From Euryarchaeota archaeon UBA173 (lineage in GTDB: Archaea > Thermoplasmatota > Poseidoniia > Poseidoniales > Thalassarchaeaceae): 8,240 nt of DNA. The DNA is taken from assembly GCA_002498925.1 (NCBI GenBank), contig DAJH01000061.1, positions 1-8,240 of the forward strand, written 5' to 3'. How positions within the stretch are numbered: the first letter of the stretch is position 1; each line of letters begins with the position of its first letter. The notes below the pieces were generated by a model, which was given only the letters and a program-made list of their open reading frames with translations, was not told the DNA's origin and did not search any database. The position numbers and the translations under genes are program-made. This document shows positions 1-6,172 of this stretch, in pieces.

Positions 1-120
1 ACGACATTCTCAGTTGCAGTCTCTTTCATGGTTCTAACTACAATGGCTGGATTAATCGTCCCATCCTTTAGGAGGTTTGAGAGGGTCGATTCGGATAGTT
101 TCCCTATTGTTCCGAATTAA
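1..120 (+). CDS. C-terminal end of an unidentified, probably membrane, protein (partial)
   Basis: An open frame runs from the left window edge to a TAA at 118-120, giving 39 visible residues and no start in the window. The visible part has a hydrophobic stretch (about residues 4-21, VAVSFMVLTTMAGLIV) followed by a short basic then mixed tail (PSFRRFERVD). This is how many transporters end: a last membrane helix followed by a cytoplasmic tail. It would converge on the small membrane-protein gene and overlap its 3' end by 17 nt. A competing frame on the minus strand is also open here but has no start codon until position 29. The family cannot be named from 39 residues. Confidence 0.42.
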   Translation, partial: TTFSVAVSFMVLTTMAGLIVPSFRRFERVDSDSFPIVPN

Positions 121-460
121 ATGAAAATTGACTGGTATCGACAGAAAATATCTGATCGTAGGTTTTCTTCTGAAAGCTAACTACAAAGTACAGAGCGGTA
201 AAGTAAGCGATCCAAGCCCATGCTGACCTATCTCCCAGTCGAACTATCTCAAGCATAACTGGCCCGTCAAAAAGAATGCATCCGGACAGAAACAGGGGCC
301 TCCCTAATGTCAGCCAAATAGACTCTCCCTCCTGAGCCAGTATTCCATTTACCCTATTCTCTCTCCATTTATCGAATGCCTTCTTCAATCTCCTGAATGA
401 GGCCTCAGACTCCTCCTTTTTATCGATGAATTCATTTTTTTGAGAAGTATCCTCTCCCAT
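104..460 (-). CDS. Small two-helix membrane protein of unknown function, last gene of the operon
   Basis: This is a 118-residue protein that I do not recognise. I chose the ATG at 460-458 because it overlaps the dppF TGA by one base (TGATG) and has GAGGGA 5 nt upstream. A longer frame starting at 553 would run 94 nt into dppF. Residues 1-45 are strongly charged and probably helical (KKEESEASFRRLKKAFDKWR), perhaps coiled-coil. Two hydrophobic segments follow, at about 48-68 (WLTLGRPLFLSGCILF) and 79-96 (AWAWIAYFTALYFVVSF), then a polar tail. By the positive-inside rule both termini would be cytoplasmic, with a short outside loop. The one-base coupling to dppF suggests co-expression with the peptide importer. 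A role as accessory subunit or regulator is only inference. Confidence 0.62.
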   Translation of the reverse strand: MGEDTSQKNEFIDKKEESEASFRRLKKAFDKWRENRVNGILAQEGESIWLTLGRPLFLSGCILFDGPVMLEIVRLGDRSAWAWIAYFTALYFVVSFQKKTYDQIFSVDTSQFSFNSEQ

Positions 461-1476
461 CAGAGTCCCTCGGTGCAACAGGGGCATGGCTGGACCCAAT
501 GACCCGGTGAAATCTCCTTCAGAGTAAGATCTACCCTCGTACTCTCCTCCCACTTTGGGTGGTTCAGTCTATGTCCGAAAGAGCAACCGGGCGGGGGATC
601 GATTGGGGACGGTACGTCTCCCTCGAGAAGCTCTTCGCTTCTCTCATCGTTAGGATCTGGAGTAGGGATTGCGGAAATCAGAGCTTTGGTGTATGCATGG
701 ATTGGATTTTTGTATATGTCCTCGGCATCGGCCATTTCGACAATCTTCCCTAGATACATAACCGCTACCCTGTCCGAAATATGGCGAACTACTGCCAGAT
801 CATGAGCAATGAAGACAAAGGTCAAATCTCGTTCTTTCTGAATGTCGATTAGTAGGTTCAGGACCTGGGCTTGTACTGACACATCAAGAGCACTCGTTGG
901 CTCATCCAATAGAATGAATTCGGGATCCAGTGACAATGCCCTTGCCAATGCTATCCTCTGCTTTTGTCCTCCTGAAAATTCATGAGGGAATCGAGTCATG
1001 TGACTATCCTTGAGCCCTACAGAAGCAAGCAACTCCCCTACTTTCTTTGTGAGCTCCGCGCCATCAGTGAGGCCATTGACGATTAGTGGCTCACCAACTA
1101 TAGAGCGGACTGAAAACCTCGGATTCATTGAACCCCCGGGGTCTTGGAAAACTATCTGCATTTTTCTCCTTAGTTCCCTGTCGTTGATTTCTCTGATGTC
1201 GTCCCCCCCATAGCTTACCGATCCAGATGTGATTGGGATGAGTCCTAATAACACCCTTCCCAGAGTTGTTTTCCCACAGCCAGACTCGCCTACTATGCCG
1301 AAAACCTCTCCTTTCCTGATTGAGAAATCTACACCATCGACCGCCTTAACGTGTGATTGAACTTTAGAAAACATTCCTGATTTTACTGGGAAGTACTTCC
1401 TTAGTTCCTTTACCTCGATAAGTGGAGTGTCCCTCTCTGGCATATCATTGGGATTGTCTTCAAGTTCTTCAATCAT
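460..1476 (-). CDS. dppF: Peptide ABC transporter ATP-binding protein, DppF/OppF type
   Basis: This 338-residue cytoplasmic ATPase is one of the two nucleotide-binding subunits that power import through DppB and DppC. Every family landmark is visible: Walker A GESGCGKT at 63-70, Q-loop Q111 in VFQDP, signature FSGGQKQR at 167-174 (the FSGGQ form is common in OppF), Walker B ILLDEP at 188-193 with catalytic E192, D-loop SALD, and H-loop H225. The C-terminal oligopeptide-transporter extension ends in PGHWV and CPCC. Cysteines at 298, 331, 333 and 334 and H302 could bind a metal, but the usual GCxFxxRC spacing is absent. Length is normal, in contrast to DppD. I chose the ATG at 1476, 4 nt after the dppD TGA and 8 nt after GGGG. 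A TTG at 1503 would add nine residues and overlap dppD by 23 nt. Confidence 0.93.
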   Translation of the reverse strand: MIEELEDNPNDMPERDTPLIEVKELRKYFPVKSGMFSKVQSHVKAVDGVDFSIRKGEVFGIVGESGCGKTTLGRVLLGLIPITSGSVSYGGDDIREINDRELRRKMQIVFQDPGGSMNPRFSVRSIVGEPLIVNGLTDGAELTKKVGELLASVGLKDSHMTRFPHEFSGGQKQRIALARALSLDPEFILLDEPTSALDVSVQAQVLNLLIDIQKERDLTFVFIAHDLAVVRHISDRVAVMYLGKIVEMADAEDIYKNPIHAYTKALISAIPTPDPNDERSEELLEGDVPSPIDPPPGCSFGHRLNHPKWEESTRVDLTLKEISPGHWVQPCPCCTEGL

Positions 1477-1480
1477 ATTT

Positions 1481-1488
1481 TCAACCCC
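1481..1488 (-). promoter_or_regulatory. Shine-Dalgarno-like site for dppF, overlapping the dppD stop
   Basis: On the minus strand GGGGTTGA ends with the dppD TGA. The G-run lies 8 nt before the ATG at 1476. This arrangement supports the ATG over the upstream TTG and suggests reinitiation of ribosomes finishing dppD. Nearly the same sequence occurs at the dppC/dppD junction. Confidence 0.5.
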
Positions 1489-3127
1489 AATTGTCCTGCT
1501 CAATATCCGTGCATATTGGGCACATATCTACCCAGTGTCCCGGTTTAACCTCCCTAAGGTCTGGAGGGGAGGAAAGTGTTTCTCCCATCCTTTCCATTCT
1601 CTGACAGAACCTGCACCCAGAGACGAATTCTGAAGGGATTGCTACTTGCCCCGGAATTGCTGGAAGTGTTGATTTCCTATCCGAGGAGAGACTCGGGGTA
1701 CAGGAAATTAGCCCTCTTGTATACGCATGACGTGGATTTGAGAATAGGTCGGAGATTGGAGCCCTTTCAACTACTCGTCCAGCATACATAACTGTGACAG
1801 AATCGCACATCTCTGCAATTACTCCCAAATCATGAGTGATGAGCATTATGGAAGTACCCTCCCTGTCTCTCAGATCCCTCATTAGCTTAAGGATCTGAGC
1901 TTGAATGGTTACATCAAGAGCTGTGGTCGGCTCATCCGCAATGAGTAGCTTAGGTTCACACGCCATCATCATTGCAATCATCACCCTTTGCCTCATACCT
2001 CCTGAAAGTTCATGAGGGTACATACGAGCAACAGTCTCTGGGTTGGGTATCTTAACTTCGCCGAGAATCTCAATTACCTGCTTCCTGTGAGCAGGATCTA
2101 GTTGGAAATAACTTGAGGCTTGGAGAGGGGGAATGGCTAGCATAGAACAAATCAGGATAACGCTAATCAGAGCGCTGAAAGGAATCCACAGTATAATGAA
2201 TAAAACGATCGGGATTACGAATGCCAAGGGAATTGACGCGTAAGCATCGTCAAGTGGCGAAGTGATCCTTTCATTATCTGAACTAGAGGAAAATTTGTAA
2301 TGAGAGAGGAGGAAAACAACGAGTGGTATTGAAGGCATTAGTACGAATGAATAAATGTCGAATGTGGAGGCAAGACCACCCAGGTGTAGTGACATAATTG
2401 CAATACTTGCAAGCACGAAAATAGAAAAATTCAGTTGATTTCCTCTGGACGATTGGTAAATCAAAGAGAACGGGTAGATAAGTGCATCAAGAATCCGAAT
2501 GGAACGTGTCTTCTCTGCCTCATGCGTTTTTCCATGCTCCTTCAACACCTCACAAATCTGTTTTTCCACGGTGTAAAGGGGATTCAATGCAGTCATAGGT
2601 TCCTGAAAAATCATACTTATCCTATTTCCCCGAATTGATCTCATGAAGGACTCATGGTGATTATTTGGCCTCTCTTTGAACCAAATGAAAACTGATGATA
2701 TAGCAAATAAAATCAGTGAGAGCGTCGTTACCTGTGATCCAATTATTGGATCGAACAGAGTCCATATTACACCAAAGATGACAGTCAAAAGCAGAGTTGA
2801 AGAGACCTTCTTGGCCGCCTGGATTTGGGTCTTGACCTTCTCAGGCATACTGTGGATTAGTTGCTTTCCCTCGAATAGGACACTACCAGAATCCACCTCG
2901 CATGATGCTAAACCAACAGTTACCAGTGAAGTGACCGATTTGCCACAACCTGATTCCCCCACTACCCCCATAATTTCCCCCTCCCCCACAGAGAATGAGA
3001 CGTCATTGAGAGCCTCTATGGGGCCATCCAAAGTATCAAAATGGACCTTTAATCCTTCAATTTGTAGTATTTCCTTCAGAATCTCAACTCCTATTCTTCG
3101 GGTCGACGACGTCCCTGATTCCGTCAC
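1481..3127 (-). CDS. dppD: Peptide ABC transporter ATP-binding protein, DppD type, with two hydrophobic insertions
   Basis: This is the second ATPase of the importer, about 548 residues against the usual 320-350. Conserved parts, in order: Walker A GESGCGKS 57-64, Q-loop ISMIFQEP with Q175, signature LSGGMRQR 374-381, Walker B LLIADEP 394-400 with E399, D-loop ALD 403-405, H-loop H432, then the C-terminal extension ending in PGHWVDMCPIC. The extra length is two insertions. Residues about 95-158 hold two hydrophobic segments (109-126, 133-150). Residues about 209-346 hold at least four (about 233-251, 258-275, 298-316, 318-334). The reading frame and all ATPase motifs survive, so this looks like a working enzyme, not a pseudogene. 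C505, C508, C536 and C539 form two CxxC pairs, where relatives can bind an iron-sulfur cluster. The GTG at 3127 gives the longest frame and overlaps dppC by 44 nt, but homology begins near residue 20 (ILQIEGLKVHF). A CTG at 3079 behind GGAG is a credible alternative start. Confidence 0.9.
   Translation of the reverse strand: MTESGTSSTRRIGVEILKEILQIEGLKVHFDTLDGPIEALNDVSFSVGEGEIMGVVGESGCGKSVTSLVTVGLASCEVDSGSVLFEGKQLIHSMPEKVKTQIQAAKKVSSTLLLTVIFGVIWTLFDPIIGSQVTTLSLILFAISSVFIWFKERPNNHHESFMRSIRGNRISMIFQEPMTALNPLYTVEKQICEVLKEHGKTHEAEKTRSIRILDALIYPFSLIYQSSRGNQLNFSIFVLASIAIMSLHLGGLASTFDIYSFVLMPSIPLVVFLLSHYKFSSSSDNERITSPLDDAYASIPLAFVIPIVLFIILWIPFSALISVILICSMLAIPPLQASSYFQLDPAHRKQVIEILGEVKIPNPETVARMYPHELSGGMRQRVMIAMMMACEPKLLIADEPTTALDVTIQAQILKLMRDLRDREGTSIMLITHDLGVIAEMCDSVTVMYAGRVVERAPISDLFSNPRHAYTRGLISCTPSLSSDRKSTLPAIPGQVAIPSEFVSGCRFCQRMERMGETLSSPPDLREVKPGHWVDMCPICTDIEQDNWG
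2090..2503 (-). other. Second hydrophobic insertion in DppD (Q-loop to signature)
   Basis: About 138 residues (roughly 209-346) separate LKEHGKTHEAEKTRS from VIEILGEVKIPNPE. In ordinary DppD these parts are nearly continuous inside the helical subdomain. The insert is dominated by hydrophobic runs such as FSIFVLASIAIM, FVLMPSIPLVVFLL, LAFVIPIVLFIILWI and ALISVILICSMLAI, with a Ser/Asp-rich polar linker at about 279-293. An even number of crossings is needed to return the chain to the cytoplasm, and four fits. Boundaries are estimated by eye from memory of the family pattern. Confidence 0.75.
2654..2845 (-). other. First hydrophobic insertion in DppD (Walker A to Q-loop)
   Basis: About 64 residues (roughly 95-158) interrupt the stretch that normally runs directly from the GKxL segment after Walker A to RGNRISMIFQEP. 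It contains two hydrophobic segments, TLLLTVIFGVIWTLF and LSLILFAISSVFIWF, separated by a short DPIIGSQ turn. Lysines flank the first segment (KVKTQIQAAKK) and KERP follows the second. This looks like a membrane hairpin with both ends in the cytoplasm. Confidence 0.75.
3077..3091 (-). promoter_or_regulatory. Shine-Dalgarno and possible CTG start for dppD at the dppC stop
   Basis: On the minus strand GGAG (3091-3088) is followed by the dppC TGA (3086-3084) and then ATT-CTG-AAG in the dppD frame, with CTG at 3079-3077. The G-run to CTG distance is 8 nt, the same as the G-run to ATG distance at the dppD/dppF junction. A start here would remove the 16 N-terminal residues that do not look like family sequence. 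The annotated GTG at 3127 has no good Shine-Dalgarno nearby. Confidence 0.4.
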
Positions 3128-4838
3128 CTAGTAGATTGAATCCCAATGTTGTGAATGCTATGGCCAAACCAGGGAAGAGGATTAGCCACCAATCCTGTGG
3201 AAAGTAAGTCCTGCCGTCGGACACAAGCCTCCCCCACTCTGCAGCATATGGCTCGGCACCAAGGCCAATGAATGAAAGACCGCTTGCCGAGAGTATGGTA
3301 CCGCCGATATCTAGTGTAAAGGCTACCAACAACGGTGCCCAAGCATTGGGCAAGATATGCCTGAACATAATCCTGCCAGGGGGTGCTCCAACGCTTCTGG
3401 CGGCTTCTACGAAAGCCATCTCCTTGACGTAAAGAACCTGGCCTCGAATGAGACGTGCATAGCCGGGCCAACCAGTGAATACTAGCGCCACTTGAACTTT
3501 CCAAAGCCTATCAAAGTCCTGAATCAGAGTTATTTCCCCATCGGTATCGCCAGAGAGCCTATGCAGTATCGCCACCGATAGGAAAATCGCTAGGGTCCTC
3601 AGAGTCAAGTAACGGTATGGATTACGCCAATCTAAGGCCGATCTTGCCCTACCTAGATAGTCATCGAACGAGGATTTGTCGAGTATAGCTCTGTCTGCGA
3701 TCACAAGGCCAACCACCAAGAAGATGATAATCAGAGAAGAAAGCACCCTCCATAGCCACGAGTCTGTGACCTCGAAGAGGCCTTCCCAGGGTCCGGCTAG
3801 AATTAGAAACATAATGACAGAGAGGACAATTACTGGTTGCTTGAAGTACGAATAGATTGAATCAGAACTCGCCAGTGACTTCTTTTCGCTTGAAGGGAGA
3901 ATGGAGTCTGCGACTAGTGATCTTGCGGATATGGCAAGGAACGATGTAGGAACCAATATTGCCAGCCATAGGGGCATGGTAAAGCTCTCAACTGCTTGCA
4001 ACGCTGCAACGAATGCCATCGCAAGAATTAATCCGGGAACTGCGAAGAAGACATCTGTCACCCGCATCATTACCTCATCTACCCTACCGCCATAGTATCC
4101 ACTTACACTCCCCACCACAGTCCCAATGATTACCGTCAAGGAGGCAACTGTGAATCCTATTTTCAGAGATACCCTAGAGCCATAGAGTACCTTGCTGAAG
4201 AGGTCCTGTCCCTCGGTATTTGTCCCAAAGATGCACACATCGTAACCATCTGGAAGCCAAGAATGGTGCATCTCCTCATTATTGAAAACATAGGTTAGTC
4301 TGATTGTAGTATAACTTGTATTACTAATTAGCTGATCAGAAATCCAAATTAATGACGAGTTATCCTCATCTACTGATACTAGGCTTAAATCGATATCATA
4401 TCCCAGATTATCCTCAAGAGAGACTAGCTCGATTACTTCTAGAGTATCCCTGTAGAATGTTCTATCGTCGGGATTCACTTTTTCATGGCTAAGAGCAGTT
4501 GTCCAATTAGCATCCCATCTTCGGAGGGTGGTGAGAGAAATGGTCTGCTTGTGCCAGTCACACTCCTCCGAAAATGGAGCGACTCTCTTTGGCTCGTAAT
4601 CATTCACCCATGTATCCCTAGTATCCAAAAGATCACGGGAAGGATGTTCCACAGCGATGTCATCGGCGAAAATAGAAATCAAGGTCACTGAGACTACCAT
4701 GGCTAGTCCGGTAATAGCAAGGATTGATCTCCTGAATACCTTCCAACTTCTTGAAGCGTCTATCCTGATTTGGGATAGCCTCTCATTGATTCTTCTGAGG
4801 CTCTCTTCCCTGTCCTCTTCGCCTTCTTTCCAACTCAT
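3084..4838 (-). CDS. dppC: Peptide ABC transporter permease, DppC type, with extra membrane segments
   Basis: One of the two channel-forming membrane subunits, 584 residues against about 280-320 for typical DppC. Order of parts: charged cytoplasmic N-terminus; first helix about 37-57; a large outside domain about 58-215 with Cys at 93 and 202; the family block FGTNTEGQDLFSKVLYGSR; helices 223-247 and 263-281; an insertion about 283-445 with roughly four further helices; canonical helix LWKVQVALVFTGWPGYARLIR; coupling loop (EAA motif) EMAFVEAARSVGAPPGRIMF at about 473-492; and two final helices. The C-terminus LGDGIRDVVDPKNR is a typical DppC ending. The coupling loop is intact, so contact with an ATPase is expected. 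The ATG overlaps the dppB stop (ATGA) and has GGTGAGG just upstream. Confidence 0.93.
   Translation of the reverse strand: MSWKEGEEDREESLRRINERLSQIRIDASRSWKVFRRSILAITGLAMVVSVTLISIFADDIAVEHPSRDLLDTRDTWVNDYEPKRVAPFSEECDWHKQTISLTTLRRWDANWTTALSHEKVNPDDRTFYRDTLEVIELVSLEDNLGYDIDLSLVSVDEDNSSLIWISDQLISNTSYTTIRLTYVFNNEEMHHSWLPDGYDVCIFGTNTEGQDLFSKVLYGSRVSLKIGFTVASLTVIIGTVVGSVSGYYGGRVDEVMMRVTDVFFAVPGLILAMAFVAALQAVESFTMPLWLAILVPTSFLAISARSLVADSILPSSEKKSLASSDSIYSYFKQPVIVLSVIMFLILAGPWEGLFEVTDSWLWRVLSSLIIIFLVVGLVIADRAILDKSSFDDYLGRARSALDWRNPYRYLTLRTLAIFLSVAILHRLSGDTDGEITLIQDFDRLWKVQVALVFTGWPGYARLIRGQVLYVKEMAFVEAARSVGAPPGRIMFRHILPNAWAPLLVAFTLDIGGTILSASGLSFIGLGAEPYAAEWGRLVSDGRTYFPQDWWLILFPGLAIAFTTLGFNLLGDGIRDVVDPKNRS
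3504..3992 (-). other. Inserted multi-helix segment in DppC
   Basis: Residues about 283-445 lie between canonical helix 3 (FFAVPGLILAMAFVAAL) and helix 4 (VALVFTGWPGYARLI), which are normally adjacent. Hydrophobic runs fall at about 287-304, 334-350, 363-382 and 410-426. Four crossings keep the downstream coupling loop in the cytoplasm, as the family requires. The first piece, PLWLAILVPTSFLAISARSL, vaguely resembles helix 4 plus its YARLxRG continuation, so partial internal duplication is possible but unproven. Confidence 0.7.
4233..4655 (-). other. Enlarged extracellular domain of DppC
   Basis: Residues about 62-202 lie between helix 1 and the FGTNTEGQD block, a position that faces outside in this family. 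In ordinary DppC this stretch is roughly 50-60 residues; here it is about 150. It is polar and acidic, with alternating hydrophobic positions suggestive of beta strands (YDIDLSLVSVDEDNSSLIWI). It carries one cysteine near each end (93 and 202) that could form a disulfide. Confidence 0.55.
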
Positions 4839-6004
4839 TCTAGCCTCACCCTTGGGTCGATTACCGCGTACAAAATGTCAACAATCAGGTTTGCAATCAA
4901 AAATATAACGGCAGTGATTAATGTCACTCCCATAATCACCGAGAAGTCGAGCACAGTGATTGCCTGGACTGCAACTCTTCCCATGCCGTTGAAAGAAAAG
5001 ATCGATTCTGTTAGGACGGCCCCCCCTATTGCCCCGCCTATCGAAAAACCTAGAATAGTCAATATTGGCACTAGAGCGTTTCTACAAGCGTGAACCAAAA
5101 TGACTCTTCGCTCAGATACTCCTTTTGCTCTGGCTGTTCTGACATAATCTTCATTCAAAACCTCTAGTAGACTTGCTCTCATGTACCTAAGTAAGGATCC
5201 GGCTGATGCGATACCAAGTGTGAAGGATGGGAGGAAAAGATGAGATAGGCTATCGTTGAACAGGGCCCTATTTGTCGAATAATCAGGATGCAGAGTAGAA
5301 AGTGCATCATCGGTGACGAACCAGCTATCTACTAGGTGAAATCCTGTTCCTCCGGACGGGTAGTACCATGGGTAACACGAAATCTCCGAGCATGTAATAG
5401 AAGTGTAGTCTGGGAATGTAAGGGCTACATCGTGCCTCCCATAGATCGGTAGACACCCCCCTTGGGTTCCGAATAATGGGTCGCAAATTCCTCCAACATC
5501 GGGACCTGTTGAGAAAAGTAGCTGCAACATCATTGCGAGCCAAAAGATTGGCAGGGATACGAATGCTATTGCCATGAACCTAGAGATGTGATCGAACACA
5601 CTGTCCTGCCAAACAGCACTAAGGATTCCCAAAGTGATTCCTATCGGGTAACCTATGAATAGTGCGAAAAACGACATTTCTAGAGTTATCGGAGCTGCGT
5701 CCTTTACTACCTCTGAAGTTGGCCTATGATAGGCTGTAGACTCGCCCCAATCACCCTCCAATAGGTTTTGCAAATAAATTGCAAACTGTTCGATTATGGG
5801 CTTGTTCAGACCGAGTCTCTCCCTCTGAAGCTCCAGTAACGTCATTCCAGTAGTAGGATCAACGAGGCCGCACCTCTCCCCGCATAGTATGGCTGCTGGA
5901 TCTGCAGGAATGATCTGGGAAATTCCGAAAGTGAACACAGTTACCCCGATCATTACGGGAACTAAGAGGAGTATTCTCCGAACAACAAATTCGTGTGTCT
6001 TCAC
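4835..6004 (-). CDS. dppB: Peptide ABC transporter permease, DppB type
   Basis: The other channel subunit, 389 residues, modestly longer than the usual 310-340. Visible in order: helix 1 about 10-32; the outside segment with ADPAAIL, LGLNKPIIEQF and GDWGES typical of DppB; helices about 107-132 and 142-165; an enlarged outside loop about 166-256; helix about 257-275; the coupling (EAA) loop EDYVRTARAKGVSERRVILV at about 285-304; helices about 308-332 and 355-380; and the C-terminal IDPRVRLE typical of the family. Outside cysteines occur in close pairs: 41/45, 174/184 and 205/210. The start is GTG at 6004; an in-frame TAG lies 15 nt upstream with no other start between. A G-run 7 nt before the GTG is the only ribosome-binding candidate. 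Its stop overlaps the dppC ATG. Confidence 0.94.
   Translation of the reverse strand: MKTHEFVVRRILLLVPVMIGVTVFTFGISQIIPADPAAILCGERCGLVDPTTGMTLLELQRERLGLNKPIIEQFAIYLQNLLEGDWGESTAYHRPTSEVVKDAAPITLEMSFFALFIGYPIGITLGILSAVWQDSVFDHISRFMAIAFVSLPIFWLAMMLQLLFSTGPDVGGICDPLFGTQGGCLPIYGRHDVALTFPDYTSITCSEISCYPWYYPSGGTGFHLVDSWFVTDDALSTLHPDYSTNRALFNDSLSHLFLPSFTLGIASAGSLLRYMRASLLEVLNEDYVRTARAKGVSERRVILVHACRNALVPILTILGFSIGGAIGGAVLTESIFSFNGMGRVAVQAITVLDFSVIMGVTLITAVIFLIANLIVDILYAVIDPRVRLE
4844..4850 (-). promoter_or_regulatory. Shine-Dalgarno site for dppC inside the dppB end
   Basis: GGTGAGG on the minus strand lies 5 nt before the dppC ATG at 4838. It is the best-matching ribosome-binding sequence in the operon and fixes the ATGA-overlapping start. 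It implies translational coupling of the two channel subunits. Confidence 0.55.
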
Positions 6005-6060
6005 CCTTAGACCCCCCTATCGCAACTCAGGGAACCTTCGATGTAGTATTTCCTGTTCGA

Positions 6061-6067
6061 GGATAAA
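6061..6067 (-). promoter_or_regulatory. Weak TATA-like element upstream of dppB
   Basis: On the minus strand CCGAAC precedes TTTATCC. This resembles an archaeal BRE/TATA pair located about 57 nt before the dppB GTG. If used, transcription would begin roughly 25 nt downstream and leave a leader of about 35 nt. Together with the hairpin upstream it would let dppB-F be expressed apart from dppA. The match is short and could be chance. Confidence 0.22.
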
Positions 6068-6096
6068 GTTCGGAATAGAAACTCTAGATTATTTCG

Positions 6097-6141
6097 AAAA
6101 AATATTGGGTCCCGTGCCGGGTCAAATTACCCGGCACGGGA
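6097..6141 (-). terminator. Hairpin with T-run between dppA and dppB (terminator or mRNA-end stabiliser)
   Basis: A perfect 12-bp inverted repeat, CCCGTGCCGGGT (6111-6122) and ACCCGGCACGGG (6129-6140), encloses a 6-nt loop, and T6110/A6141 extend it to 13 bp. Reading on the minus strand, six T residues (6102-6097) follow 8 nt after the stem. The position, 32 nt after the dppA stop, fits a partial terminator or 3'-end stabiliser that yields more binding-protein mRNA than permease and ATPase mRNA. That arrangement is common in binding-protein-dependent importers. If the host is archaeal, the T-run would matter more for termination and the stem for stability. Confidence 0.75.
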
Positions 6142-6172
6142 TTTTCGTAGTCCCTTTTTCACAGATCAGTAT

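Noticed and set aside
1..117. Minus-strand open frame at the left edge as a seventh operon gene
   Set aside because: It has no start codon before position 29 and no ribosome-binding site. The plus-strand frame, with a helix and basic tail, is more protein-like, though the choice is not certain.
461..553. 93-nt upstream extension of the small membrane-protein gene
   Set aside because: It lies entirely inside the conserved end of dppF; the ATG at 460 has better spacing and a ribosome-binding sequence.
1477..1503. TTG start adding nine residues to DppF
   Set aside because: It would overlap dppD by 23 nt, while the ATG at 1476 sits behind a good G-run and 4 nt after the dppD stop.
2090..2845. 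Inteins as the explanation for the DppD insertions
   Set aside because: No Cys/Ser at the first junction, no His-Asn at the end, and no splicing or endonuclease blocks; the inserts are short and hydrophobic.
2676..3131. 151-codon plus-strand open frame antisense to dppD
   Set aside because: It mirrors the Walker A region of dppD and has the composition of a shadow frame.
3124..3504. 126-codon minus-strand open frame overlapping the dppC end
   Set aside because: It is a shifted frame of the conserved DppC coupling loop and final helices.
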